From CAZJQD01 sp964548165 [NCBI: uncultured bacterium] (GTDB lineage Bacteria > UBA8481): 38,734 nucleotides of DNA. How positions within the stretch are numbered: the first letter of the stretch is position 1; each line of letters opens with the position of its first letter. The stretch spans positions 1-38,734 of the forward strand of contig CAZJQD010000010.1 in assembly GCA_964548165.1 (NCBI GenBank). Direction: 5' to 3'. The translations under genes and the position numbers were made by a program. Below, piece by piece: positions 1 to 7,712 of this stretch. The notes beneath the pieces were generated by a model. The model had not been told where the DNA came from and made no database searches. It was given only the letters and a program-made list of their open reading frames with translations.

Positions 1-403
1 CCTTCATCCAGAGCTTGAGGACGTGCTTCTCGATCCGGCGGATCGCGGTGTCCTCGGGGATGCAGGTGTCGGTGACGCGGTTGAGTCCCTTCTTCTCGAG
101 GGCGTGCTCCTCGTCGGCCGAGAGGTGGCGGTAGTGCGGGATACGGACGTAGTGATCGTGGGCGACGAGGTTGAAGACATCCTCCTCGAGGTTGGCGCCG
201 GTACAGGTGATGGCATGGACCTTGTTCTTGCGGATCATCTCCGCCAGCGACAGGCCCAGCTCCCCGGTGCTCATGGCCCCCGCCAGGGTGACCATCATCC
301 TGCCGCCCTTCTTGAGATGGCGGATGTACGCCTCGGCGGCGTCCACGACGACGGCCGCGTTGAAGTGACGGTAGTGGTGCCGGATGAACTGCTTGATGGC
401 CAT
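1..403 (-). CDS. Deoxyhypusine synthase-like protein, N-terminal part (cut by window edge)
   Basis: Reading the minus strand from ATG at 403 gives 134 open codons to the window edge. The protein begins MAIKQFIRHHYRHFNAAVVV and contains LAGAMSTGELGLSLAEMI, ITCTGANLEEDVF and KKGLNRVTDTCIPED. These match the Rossmann/NAD-binding half of deoxyhypusine synthase (the human counterparts are the SSGIRETI, TTAGGVEED and GINRIGNLLVP regions). The family transfers the aminobutyl group of spermidine; in eukaryotes and archaea the acceptor is a lysine of eIF5A. Bacteria lack eIF5A, and bacterial homologues are thought to act in polyamine metabolism such as homospermidine formation, so the substrate here is open. 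The catalytic lysine lies in the missing C-terminal half. GGGAGG about 10 nt upstream of the ATG supports the start. The gene is divergent from the lipoprotein at 546. Confidence 0.85.
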   Translation of the reverse strand, partial: MAIKQFIRHHYRHFNAAVVVDAAEAYIRHLKKGGRMMVTLAGAMSTGELGLSLAEMIRKNKVHAITCTGANLEEDVFNLVAHDHYVRIPHYRHLSADEEHALEKKGLNRVTDTCIPEDTAIRRIEKHVLKLWMK

Positions 404-545
404 GCGTTCCGCCTCCCGGGCTTGGACGTTTCGGGGCCCTACAGCCTACCACGAGTCCGGTCCCGCAGGGGGCATTTCTTGGCGGGTGACGGCAGCGACG
501 CGTCTCCGTAATATGGCCGCAATCGCACCCTTCCTGGAGGCAGAA

Positions 546-1655
546 ATGTTCCGTCGTCACAGCCTGGCAACCCTCGTGATCCTGGCCTCAGCCGCCCTCT
601 CGGCCTGTTATCCCGTGGAACTCTCGACCATGCGCGATGGAACCGTGATCGTGCCGCGACCCGAGGGTGTCGTCCTGTACGACCCGGACGGCGCCGCCGC
701 ACGACTCGTTCCTCCCGTCGCGCCGGGGCTCGCCGATGCCTTCTGCGTCGGAACCCCCGACGGCCGCTGGCTGGTCCGCGCCGTCCGCCCCTACGACGGC
801 GTGGAGGACCCCGGCTCCGCGACCGCCATCTGGATCACCGACCTGCGCGCCGACACCTCGCGTGAGATCGCCTCGTTCGAGAACGGCACCTTCGTCCAGG
901 TTGCTCCGAAGGACGGGCGCATCTCCTGGTCGTTTGTCTCGAGCGAGCAGCACGAGGGCGTCGCGGAGAACATGCCCGAGCTCCACGCGCACGAGGTTCT
1001 CACGGGAGCCACCACGCGCGTGGCCGTCAACGTCTCGGTCACTCACCGTTGGCTCCCGGGTGGCGCCGGGATCGTCTACCTCCAGACCGAGGGCAAGGAC
1101 ACGGATGGGCGCGTCGGGGCCCTCTGCGTCGCGGATGTCACGACCGGCCAAGTGCGCCGGATCGCGCGCGTCAGCGGCGCCGAGTGGTTCGACCTCTCGC
1201 CGGACGGCACGGAGGTGATCCTCTCCGCCCAGGGCATGGCCGCGATCGAGGGCCGGCGCCGGTCGCGCGGCGACGACAAGGAGCTCTACGTCGTGAATCT
1301 CGAGGACGGATCCTTCCGTCGGCTCGAGTTCAACGCCGACCATGCGCGCTACAGCCCCGACGGCCGCCGCGTCGCCCTCCTCAAGGATCGCGGCGTCTGG
1401 ATCACGGACCGGGAATTCGAACTCCCCGAGAATCCCACCTGGCGAGGCGTGATCGGCGAGATCGACAACGGGACCAAGGTTCACCTCTCCTGGGCCAACA
1501 ATCGCGAGATCCTCGTCCTCGCGAAGCGCCCCCGCTTCGGACTGGCGGGCATGAGCCCTGAACTCATCCTCGTGAACGCGGAGACGGGGGCGAGCCGCAA
1601 CCTCCAGGCCGATCTCGATCGGCTGGCTCGCCCGGCGGTTCCTGTCAACCGATAG
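546..1655 (+). CDS. Lipoprotein with TolB/WD40-like beta-propeller repeats
   Basis: 369 residues. The N-terminus MFRRHSLATLVILASAALSAC is a lipoprotein signal peptide with lipobox LSAC and lipidated Cys21. The body has repeated blade-like segments with the SPDG turn typical of TolB/PD40 propellers (FDLSPDGTEVILSA, ARYSPDGRRVALL) and alternating Gly/Asp-rich strands. It is therefore probably an envelope-anchored beta-propeller used for binding; nothing points to catalysis. The start is the ATG preceded by CTGGAGG at 533-539; a longer open frame upstream (from 384) runs into the divergent gene's leader and lacks a signal sequence. The next gene is 112 nt downstream on the same strand. I do not recognise a named family. 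Confidence 0.8.
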   Translation: MFRRHSLATLVILASAALSACYPVELSTMRDGTVIVPRPEGVVLYDPDGAAARLVPPVAPGLADAFCVGTPDGRWLVRAVRPYDGVEDPGSATAIWITDLRADTSREIASFENGTFVQVAPKDGRISWSFVSSEQHEGVAENMPELHAHEVLTGATTRVAVNVSVTHRWLPGGAGIVYLQTEGKDTDGRVGALCVADVTTGQVRRIARVSGAEWFDLSPDGTEVILSAQGMAAIEGRRRSRGDDKELYVVNLEDGSFRRLEFNADHARYSPDGRRVALLKDRGVWITDREFELPENPTWRGVIGEIDNGTKVHLSWANNREILVLAKRPRFGLAGMSPELILVNAETGASRNLQADLDRLARPAVPVNR

Positions 1656-1767
1656 CGGGGCCGCGCCGCTTCCGGGAGAAACCGTTCACGCGCGTCCCGG
1701 TCAAGCCGGAGCGGGCGACGCAACGAACGCCCCTCGCGGACACACGGGTGCGGGAGGCGAGCAAGGC

Positions 1768-3129
1768 TTGGAGGGCACGCGAACAGGCGCGCCTGCGGTC
1801 CCCGCGCCGTTTCGGGAACTGCTGCGTCTGGCAATACCGGTCATCGTCCAGACGCTCCTCATGAACATCACGCTCGTCGTGGATCGCGTGATGATCGGCA
1901 GGCTCGGACCGGACGCGCTCGGCGGGATCGATCTCGCCTTCCGCATCGTCTTCTTCCTGCTCGTCGTGCTGACCGCCCTGGCCGCGGGGGCCGCGGTGCT
2001 CGTCGCGCAGGCGCGGGGAGCGGGGCAGGAGGACACGCTGCACCAGGTCACGGCGGCGACGGCACAGTTCAGCCTGGTCATGGGCCTCGCTCTTGCCGCG
2101 CTCCTCGGCCTCGCGCCAGGACTCCTCCTGGATCTTCTCGGCGCGCCCGAGGGAGCCCGCGAGGAGGCCATCCGGTTTCTCTGCCTCCTGGCGCCGGCGG
2201 GCCCGGCCATCGTCTGGGCCAACCTGGCAGGCGGCATCCTGCGATCCCTGAAGGACACGCGGGGACCGCTGGTCATCGGCGTCTTCGTCGGGGTCCTGAA
2301 CACGGCCCTGAACTTCGCCTGGATCTTCGGCAGCAGCCTCGGCCCCTTCGCCATCCCTCCTCTCGGTTCCGCTGGCGCCGCCCTGGCCATCACGGTCTCG
2401 CAGGCCGCCTCGGCAATGCTCTTCGCCGCGCGAATCCGCGCCGCCACCCGGATCCGCGCGCATCACCTGGCGACGATCACTCCCTCCTGGTTCCGGCGCC
2501 TGGCCGTTCTCGGCATCCCGATCACGCTCGACGTGATGGCCTGGCAGGCGGGCCAGATGGTCTTCACGCGGATCGTGGCGGGGCTCGGTTCCTCCGCGGT
2601 AGCCTCCCGGGCCATCCTCGAGATCTTCTTCACGCAGAGCTATATCCTCGTCTCGGGCTTCTCCGCGGCGACGGTGACCCTGGCCGGCCACGCGCTGGGC
2701 CGCGAGGACTTCGCGGGCGCGCGGGCCGTCGCACGGGTGGGGCTACGCACGGCGACCGTGACCATGACACTGAGCGTCCTGGTCCTCGGCGCCCTCCACC
2801 CGTGGCTCCTCGATCTCTTCGCCATCCCCCCATCGGTGCGCGCCGATGCCGTCGGGCTCATCCTCCTCTTCGTCCTCCTGCACCCCTGGTCCGTGCCGAA
2901 CGGAGTCGTGCCCTTCGTGCTTCGCAGCGGAGGAGATACCACCGCCATCTTCGCGATCACGGGACTGACCATGGCCTTCATCGGGCTCCCGCTCGCCTGG
3001 CTGCTCGGCCCCCATCTCGGCGGCGGTGTGCTGGGCGCCTTTGCGGGCTTTGCCATACACGACGCCATCAAGGGGCAGATCTTCCTCTGGCGATTCCGGC
3101 AGGGACATTGGCAAAAGAAGCTGGTGTAA
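1768..3129 (+). CDS. MATE-family multidrug/toxin exporter
   Basis: 453 residues, normal for the family, with about twelve hydrophobic segments in two similar halves. The beginning (FRELLRLAIPVIVQTLLMNI, then VDRVMIGRLGPDALGGI) is the standard MATE/NorM/DinF first helix pair with its VDRVMIGRLG signature. The second half restarts at about residue 235 with FRRLAVLGIPITLDVMAWQ. MATE proteins export cationic drugs or metabolites using a Na+ or H+ gradient in the inner membrane. The start is TTG at 1768, chosen because GGGAGG ends 10 nt upstream and no ATG or GTG precedes the first helix in frame. The substrate cannot be inferred. Confidence 0.88.
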   Translation: MEGTRTGAPAVPAPFRELLRLAIPVIVQTLLMNITLVVDRVMIGRLGPDALGGIDLAFRIVFFLLVVLTALAAGAAVLVAQARGAGQEDTLHQVTAATAQFSLVMGLALAALLGLAPGLLLDLLGAPEGAREEAIRFLCLLAPAGPAIVWANLAGGILRSLKDTRGPLVIGVFVGVLNTALNFAWIFGSSLGPFAIPPLGSAGAALAITVSQAASAMLFAARIRAATRIRAHHLATITPSWFRRLAVLGIPITLDVMAWQAGQMVFTRIVAGLGSSAVASRAILEIFFTQSYILVSGFSAATVTLAGHALGREDFAGARAVARVGLRTATVTMTLSVLVLGALHPWLLDLFAIPPSVRADAVGLILLFVLLHPWSVPNGVVPFVLRSGGDTTAIFAITGLTMAFIGLPLAWLLGPHLGGGVLGAFAGFAIHDAIKGQIFLWRFRQGHWQKKLV

Positions 3130-3142
3130 CCCTGATCCGGGC

Positions 3143-3148
3143 TATAAT
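3143..3148 (+). promoter_or_regulatory. Candidate -10 box (TATAAT) for yraN
   Basis: A perfect TATAAT lies just after the MATE stop codon and 15 nt before the yraN ATG at 3164. Transcription from it would begin near 3155, leaving a leader of about 9 nt, and there is no clear Shine-Dalgarno sequence. No good -35 box is visible at 16-18 nt. CCGGGC before and GCCCGG after the box form a small palindrome around it. Confidence 0.4.
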
Positions 3149-3163
3149 TGCCCGGGAACCCGG

Positions 3164-3553
3164 ATGAAGCAGAATCGTCCAACCCAAAGCGGTGCGGCGA
3201 CCCGGGCGCTGGGTCGGCACGGCGAGGATCTGGCCGCGGACTGGATGATGCGGAAGGGCTACCGGATCCGGGAACGAAACGTCCGGACCCGGCTGGGCGA
3301 GATCGACCTGGTCGCCGAGCAGGAGGGAACGATCGTCATCATCGAGGTCAAGACGAGGCGAACGAGCAACGCGGGCCTTCCGCTGGAGTCCATCACCCCG
3401 GCCAAGGCCTCGCGGCTGAGGCGGCTGGCCGAGGCGTACATGGTTGATCGCGGCCTCGCCGAGACCCACGATCTGCGCATAGACTGCGTCGGGATTCTTG
3501 CCGGCGCGGGACCGGGAAAGGAAGAAGTCGATCATGTGGAAGATGCCGTCTAG
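3164..3553 (+). CDS. yraN: YraN / UPF0102 family endonuclease-like protein
   Basis: 129 residues. The family core is present: ALGRHGEDLAADWMMRKGYR, RTRLGEIDLVAEQEG and VIIEVKTRR. This is the PD-(D/E)XK fold, with GEID and EVK as the putative metal-binding residues. UPF0102 proteins are widespread, nuclease-like and poorly characterised; they are often beside rnhB or ribosomal-protein genes, but here rnhB is about 10 kb away. ATG 3164 was chosen because the family begins about ten residues before GRHGE; the longer frame from 3026 overlaps the MATE gene. The 3' end overlaps the FecR-domain gene by 20 nt, so the two are probably co-transcribed. Confidence 0.9.
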   Translation: MKQNRPTQSGAATRALGRHGEDLAADWMMRKGYRIRERNVRTRLGEIDLVAEQEGTIVIIEVKTRRTSNAGLPLESITPAKASRLRRLAEAYMVDRGLAETHDLRIDCVGILAGAGPGKEEVDHVEDAV

Positions 3554-4646
3554 TCGCTGTCGCGCCCGGGCCGCGCTCGCCGCCTGCCTGGTCCCGGTTC
3601 TCCTGGCCGTTGTGTGCCTGCTGGTCGAGACCACGGGAGCGCGCGCCGACTCGGGTCCCGTCGCCGTGGCGAGGCTCCTGGCTGGCGCCGCAACCATGGC
3701 CCCCAACGAAGCCGCCACTCCCGTTGTCATTCGCACGGGCACGCGCGTTCCTTCCGGTTGGTTCGTCACCACGCACGAAGCGACCAACCTGGAACTGGCT
3801 CTTCCGGACAGCGCCGTCGTCCGTCTCGGCCCCGCGCCGACGGTCGTACGATGGCAACAGGGTCGACTCCAGACCGTCACCGTGACCGTCCACTCCGGCA
3901 GTACCTTCCACCGCCTTTCCCGCCTCCCGGATAACTCGTCGTACCGCGTCATCTCGCCGACGACCGTCTCCGGCGTCCGCGGCACCCGGTTTCTCGTGGA
4001 GGTCGGGCAGAACGGCGCGGCGCGCACGCTGGTAAACGAGGGCGAGGTGGCCATCGGCGAGGGCTCGCCCGAGCGCGAGCTCGGCCCGGGCGACGAGCAC
4101 GTGGGCTGGCTCGGGGAGGAGGGCGAGAGCCCGGAGACCAACTGGCTCCGCTCCCAGCTCGTCCTGGACGCGCGATCCGCCGGCGCGCTCACGGCCGCGG
4201 CCGGCGAGCGCATGGCACTGACCAACGAGATGACCTCGCAGGACTACGCGGAGATGGCGGTCCTGACCGAGGAGGTCATGCGATTCGTATTGAACCAACC
4301 CCGGACAGCGGAGCAGATCGAGCGCGCGGCGGAGGTCTTCACGCGGGGCCTGAGGCTCTACCAGCGCATGTCGACGCGCAGCGCCCTGATGGAGGCCCGC
4401 TACTCGCTCTCGCGAACCCTTCAGGCGAAGTTCCAGGTGGATAACGACGCGGCAGAGCGCGAATACGCGACCTTCTCGGATCGCCAGGCCTCGCAGGGCC
4501 AGGGCCTCGAGACCTTCATCAGCCGCCTGGAGCTCCTGGTCAAGGTCCTGCGCACCGCCCGCACCGCGGCTACCGCGGCAGGCGCCGTGACCGGCGGCGG
4601 CATTCGCCTGCCGTCGATCCCCGGCGGCGGATGGTTCGGGCGGTAA
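3534..4646 (+). CDS. Secreted FecR-domain protein
   Basis: 370 residues. It starts MWKMPSSRCRARAALAACLV followed by a long hydrophobic stretch ending in GARADS, a Sec signal peptide with cleavage near residue 38. Residues of about 75-185 form a FecR domain (the family's GT-RF and NEGEV motifs appear as VSGVRGTRFLVEV and VNEGEVAIGEG), a beta-rich module often found in periplasmic or surface proteins outside sigma/anti-sigma systems. The C-terminal part is helical and charged (EEVMRFVLNQPRTAEQIERA, then SLSRTLQAKFQVDNDAA) and ends in a Gly-rich tail. The ATG has a GGAAGAAG ribosome site about 7-10 nt upstream, which sits within yraN. No sigma factor or TonB receptor is adjacent, so a FecR-type signalling role is unlikely. 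Confidence 0.82.
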   Translation: MWKMPSSRCRARAALAACLVPVLLAVVCLLVETTGARADSGPVAVARLLAGAATMAPNEAATPVVIRTGTRVPSGWFVTTHEATNLELALPDSAVVRLGPAPTVVRWQQGRLQTVTVTVHSGSTFHRLSRLPDNSSYRVISPTTVSGVRGTRFLVEVGQNGAARTLVNEGEVAIGEGSPERELGPGDEHVGWLGEEGESPETNWLRSQLVLDARSAGALTAAAGERMALTNEMTSQDYAEMAVLTEEVMRFVLNQPRTAEQIERAAEVFTRGLRLYQRMSTRSALMEARYSLSRTLQAKFQVDNDAAEREYATFSDRQASQGQGLETFISRLELLVKVLRTARTAATAAGAVTGGGIRLPSIPGGGWFGR

Positions 4647-4714
4647 GCGCGGGGCGCATGACCAGCCGCGCCAGTTCCCGCCATCACACCTGTCGCTGAC
4701 ATGCGTTCTCTGGC

Positions 4715-5761
4715 ATGATCCCGGGTGTCTTGCGAAAACGGCTCTCCCAGATAGTCCGCCGCCATGCCCTTCTTCGAGAGACCGTATCCCGCTATCGTCG
4801 CTGGCAGATGGCTCGCAAACTGCGCGCGCGAACGGACGACGTGGCCGCGCCCTTCGGCATTCTCAATATCGAGCTGACGAACAAGTGTCCCCTCAAGTGC
4901 GTCATGTGCGCGAGGACCGAGCACATGACCCGCGCCCAGGGGCTCATGGATTTCGAGCTCTTCCGTTCCATCATTGATCAGTACGTGGCCGCCAACCCGG
5001 AACGCGCGCGAAACGAGGACACCTGGCTGCACCATTTCGGGGAGAGCCTCGTGCACCCGGAGTTCGGGCGATTCGTCCGGTACGCCGTCGAGCATGGAGT
5101 CCGCGCCGCGCTCTCCATCAACCCGATCATGCTTCGCCCCGAGGTCGGCCGCGAGCTCCTCGAATCGGGAATTTACAAGCTCTACATCTCGCTGGACGGT
5201 CACGACAACGAGAGCTTCCAGAAGATCCGCGGCCTGAAGAATTCCTATGACAAGTCCCGCGAAAACCTCATGGCCTTCCTCGAGCTGAAGAAGCAGATGA
5301 AGAGCCGAACGCGGATCGTTCTCTCCATGATCGACTTCGGCCTGAACCGCGAGAGCATCGCGAAACTGCGCCATCACTGGGAATCGGTCCCCGGCATCGA
5401 CGAGTTCCTCTGCAAGGAGTTCGTAACCTGGGACGGGAACGCGGCCGAGGTCAATCGCTTCAGCGAGAAGACCACGCGGAACGAGGAGCTGCGGGCCACC
5501 TGCGGCGTCGTCTCCTGCAACGTCCCCTGGCAGACGGTCACCATCGCCTGGGACGGTGACGTCGTCCCCTGCTGCTTCGACTACGACAAGAAGTACGTGC
5601 TCGGCAACGTGGGCCGCGACTCCCTGGCCGCGATCTGGAACGGCGAACCCATGCGAAAGCTGCGCCGGGAATTCCTGTCCAACGATGTGAGGAATCCGCT
5701 CTGCCGCAATTGTTCCGTTCTCTACGCCGATGTCAGCCACACGGTGATCTCCGCGGGATGA
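4715..5761 (+). CDS. Radical SAM protein with SPASM-type C-terminus
   Basis: 348 residues. The radical SAM cluster motif CxxxCxxC is at Cys58, Cys62 and Cys65 (TNKCPLKCVMCARTEH). A C-terminal cysteine set (TCGVVSC, VVPCCFDYD, CRNC at about 330-333) is the SPASM/twitch region that binds auxiliary Fe-S clusters. VTIAWDGDVVPCC and LGNVGRDSLAAIWNG are typical of SPASM proteins. Such enzymes modify peptides or small molecules through a 5'-deoxyadenosyl radical; members of this shape also occur in glycan and lipid biosynthesis clusters. The stop overlaps the acyltransferase start as ATGA (5758-5761), so expression is coupled to the two following genes. No small precursor-peptide gene is visible nearby, so a surface-glycan or lipid substrate is more likely than a RiPP. 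Confidence 0.88.
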   Translation: MIPGVLRKRLSQIVRRHALLRETVSRYRRWQMARKLRARTDDVAAPFGILNIELTNKCPLKCVMCARTEHMTRAQGLMDFELFRSIIDQYVAANPERARNEDTWLHHFGESLVHPEFGRFVRYAVEHGVRAALSINPIMLRPEVGRELLESGIYKLYISLDGHDNESFQKIRGLKNSYDKSRENLMAFLELKKQMKSRTRIVLSMIDFGLNRESIAKLRHHWESVPGIDEFLCKEFVTWDGNAAEVNRFSEKTTRNEELRATCGVVSCNVPWQTVTIAWDGDVVPCCFDYDKKYVLGNVGRDSLAAIWNGEPMRKLRREFLSNDVRNPLCRNCSVLYADVSHTVISAG

Positions 5762-6957
5762 CCGCCAGTCTCGCCGCCGATTCCGCCACACCCCAGCAAC
5801 GCATGCAGGGCCTCGACGTGCTCCGCGGCATCGCCATTCTCCTCGTTCTCGGCCGACACGGGGATTACATCCACGGCGGCGGGATCGGCGCCATCATCTC
5901 CAATCACTGGATCTGGACCGGATGGACAGGCGTCGACCTCTTCTTCACCATCAGTGGATTCCTCGTCTCGGGCCTCCTGTTCGTCGAGCTGGCGAGGCAC
6001 GGCAACATCCACGCGGGCCGGTTTCTCATCCGGCGCGGGTTCAAGATCTATCCCTCGTTCTACGTCTTCATCGCGGCTTCCCTGGTCACCGCGATCGCCG
6101 CCGGGCAGGCGCTCACGTGGCAGCAGATCGTCTCGGAGTGCCTCTTCATCCGGAACTACTGGGCCCCCTGGATACCGCACACGTGGTCGCTGGACGTGGA
6201 GGAGCATTTCTATTTCGGGCTGGTCCTGGTACTCCTCGTGGCGAGCCGGCAGGGTCGCATGGGATGGATCCCGGCGATCTGCCTCTTCGTCGGTATCCTC
6301 TGTCCCCTGCTGCGGTGGGACGTCGCGCAATCCGCGCGCTTCACCTACGAGACACACTTCTTTCCGACGCACCTGCGCATCGACGAGCTGGGATGGGGAG
6401 TGGCGCTCTCGTGGGCCTACCATTTCCACGGCGCCCGCATGGCGCGCCTCTGCCGGGTCTCGGCCCCCTGGCTCCTGGTCCTGGGAATCGGAGCCTACCT
6501 GCCCTCCGTGGTCATCCAGATGGAGCACACGCAGTTCATGTATGTCTGGTATCCCACCCTGCTCGGCTTCGGCGGCTGTTGCCTCGTGGCCTTCTGCCTG
6601 TTCACGCCGTGGCGGGCCCCGCGCGTCCTGAGACCCCTGCTGTCGGCGACAGCGCTCATCGGCGGCTACTCCTACACGATCTACCTCTGGCACATGCTGG
6701 CCGCATCCTGGAGCGATTCTGCCCGGGCAAGGCTCGGCTTCGCGACCGATACCATCGCGGCCAACATCTCGTACATGATCCTGGCGATCATCGTGGGCAT
6801 CATCGCGTCCCACCTCGTGGAAGCCCCGGCTCTGCGATTCCGCAACCGGGTCTTTCCCTCGCGATCCGCATCGGCGATCGGCCCCCCCTCCGATGGCCCC
6901 CTGCTCCCTCCGCGGAGCGCCGGAACTCTTCCCGCTGAAGCCGCGGGCGCGCGATGA
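5758..6957 (+). CDS. Membrane acyltransferase, family 3 (OafA/YrhL-like)
   Basis: 399 residues with about ten transmembrane helices. The N-terminus has the family-3 signature GLDVLRGIAILLVLGRHGD, with the catalytic-type Arg-His in the first helix, followed by GVDLFFTISGFLVSGLLF and RFLIRRGFKIYPSFYVFI. A WSLDVEEHFYFGL motif follows at about residue 150. These inner-membrane enzymes O-acetylate or otherwise O-acylate sugars of lipopolysaccharide, capsule, peptidoglycan or antibiotics. The ATG at 5758 overlaps the radical SAM stop, and the gene's own stop overlaps the next start (ATGA at 6954-6957). The tail after about residue 365 is polar and Pro/Ala-rich. The acceptor is probably a product of the surrounding glycan cluster. 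Confidence 0.9.
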   Translation: MTASLAADSATPQQRMQGLDVLRGIAILLVLGRHGDYIHGGGIGAIISNHWIWTGWTGVDLFFTISGFLVSGLLFVELARHGNIHAGRFLIRRGFKIYPSFYVFIAASLVTAIAAGQALTWQQIVSECLFIRNYWAPWIPHTWSLDVEEHFYFGLVLVLLVASRQGRMGWIPAICLFVGILCPLLRWDVAQSARFTYETHFFPTHLRIDELGWGVALSWAYHFHGARMARLCRVSAPWLLVLGIGAYLPSVVIQMEHTQFMYVWYPTLLGFGGCCLVAFCLFTPWRAPRVLRPLLSATALIGGYSYTIYLWHMLAASWSDSARARLGFATDTIAANISYMILAIIVGIIASHLVEAPALRFRNRVFPSRSASAIGPPSDGPLLPPRSAGTLPAEAAGAR

Positions 6958-7670
6958 GCGAACGCTATCGGCCGCGTCAGCCGCAGGGCGACGAGCCTGA
7001 GGGTTCGCCGGACCGGGCGGGGCCGCGCCTGCTCCGTTCGCTCCGATGGCGCCTGATGGTCGCCTCGAACAGGCTCCGTCCCCACCTGGCGTTCCGCTGT
7101 GGCGGGAAGCGCTATCCCTACTTCTGCCATCCCTACAACGGCGCCGGGCTGAACGAGCGAACGGTCGAGATCGCGATCGCGCGGGAGCTGATAAGGGAAT
7201 ATTCAGGACGCCGCATCCTCGAGGTCGGCAACGTGCTCGCGAATTACGGCCCCGTGACCCACACGGTCGTCGACAAGTACGAAGAGGCTCCGGGAGTCCT
7301 CAACCAGGACATCGTGGACCTCGACGGGAACGAGTGCTACGACCTCATCGTGGGCATATCCACGATCGAGCACGTCGGTTTCGACGAGGAACCCAGGGAT
7401 CCCGGAAAGCTGGCGCGCGCGGTGGAGCGGCTCTGCGCGCTCCTGGCTCCCGGGGGTATGCTCTTTCTCACCTTTCCGCTGGCCTACAATCCGGACGCCG
7501 ATCGATTCTGGCGGGAGGACACGTCGTTCTTCACGCGCAAGCTCTGCCTTCGCCGGACGTCCTTTCTCAACTTCTGGCGGGAAGTCCCGTGCCCCGCGGC
7601 CGGCGAGGCTCTCTACGGCCACCCTTGGGTCGGCGGCAACTGGGTCGCGATCGGCATCACCTCGCGTTGA
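6954..7670 (+). CDS. SAM-dependent methyltransferase-like protein
   Basis: 238 residues. A Rossmann methyltransferase core starts at about residue 83: RRILEVGNVLANYG (a degenerate motif I, with the usual GxGxG replaced by GNVLANYG), VVDKYEEA (the acidic post-I end), DLIVGISTIEHVG (motif II with the usual EH) and LLAPGGMLFLTFPLAYN (motif III). The first 80 residues are basic and carry CGGKRYPYFCHPYNG. Similar proteins occur in lipopolysaccharide and O-antigen clusters and are presumed to methylate sugars or act on lipid-linked intermediates. It is the last gene of a three-gene unit coupled by ATGA overlaps. The weak motif I leaves open whether it still uses SAM. Confidence 0.72.
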   Translation: MSERYRPRQPQGDEPEGSPDRAGPRLLRSLRWRLMVASNRLRPHLAFRCGGKRYPYFCHPYNGAGLNERTVEIAIARELIREYSGRRILEVGNVLANYGPVTHTVVDKYEEAPGVLNQDIVDLDGNECYDLIVGISTIEHVGFDEEPRDPGKLARAVERLCALLAPGGMLFLTFPLAYNPDADRFWREDTSFFTRKLCLRRTSFLNFWREVPCPAAGEALYGHPWVGGNWVAIGITSR

Positions 7671-7712
7671 GGCACCGCCCTGGACCGGGAATCACCCGGC
7701 CACGGCACGCGG

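Noticed and set aside
23-511. Plus-strand open frame at the left edge
   Set aside because: It lies opposite the deoxyhypusine-synthase-like gene, whose minus-strand protein has clear family motifs; the plus-strand product has none.
4715-5761. RiPP maturation system centred on the radical SAM/SPASM protein
   Set aside because: No short precursor-peptide frame, protease or dedicated exporter is adjacent; the neighbours are acyltransferase and glycan genes.
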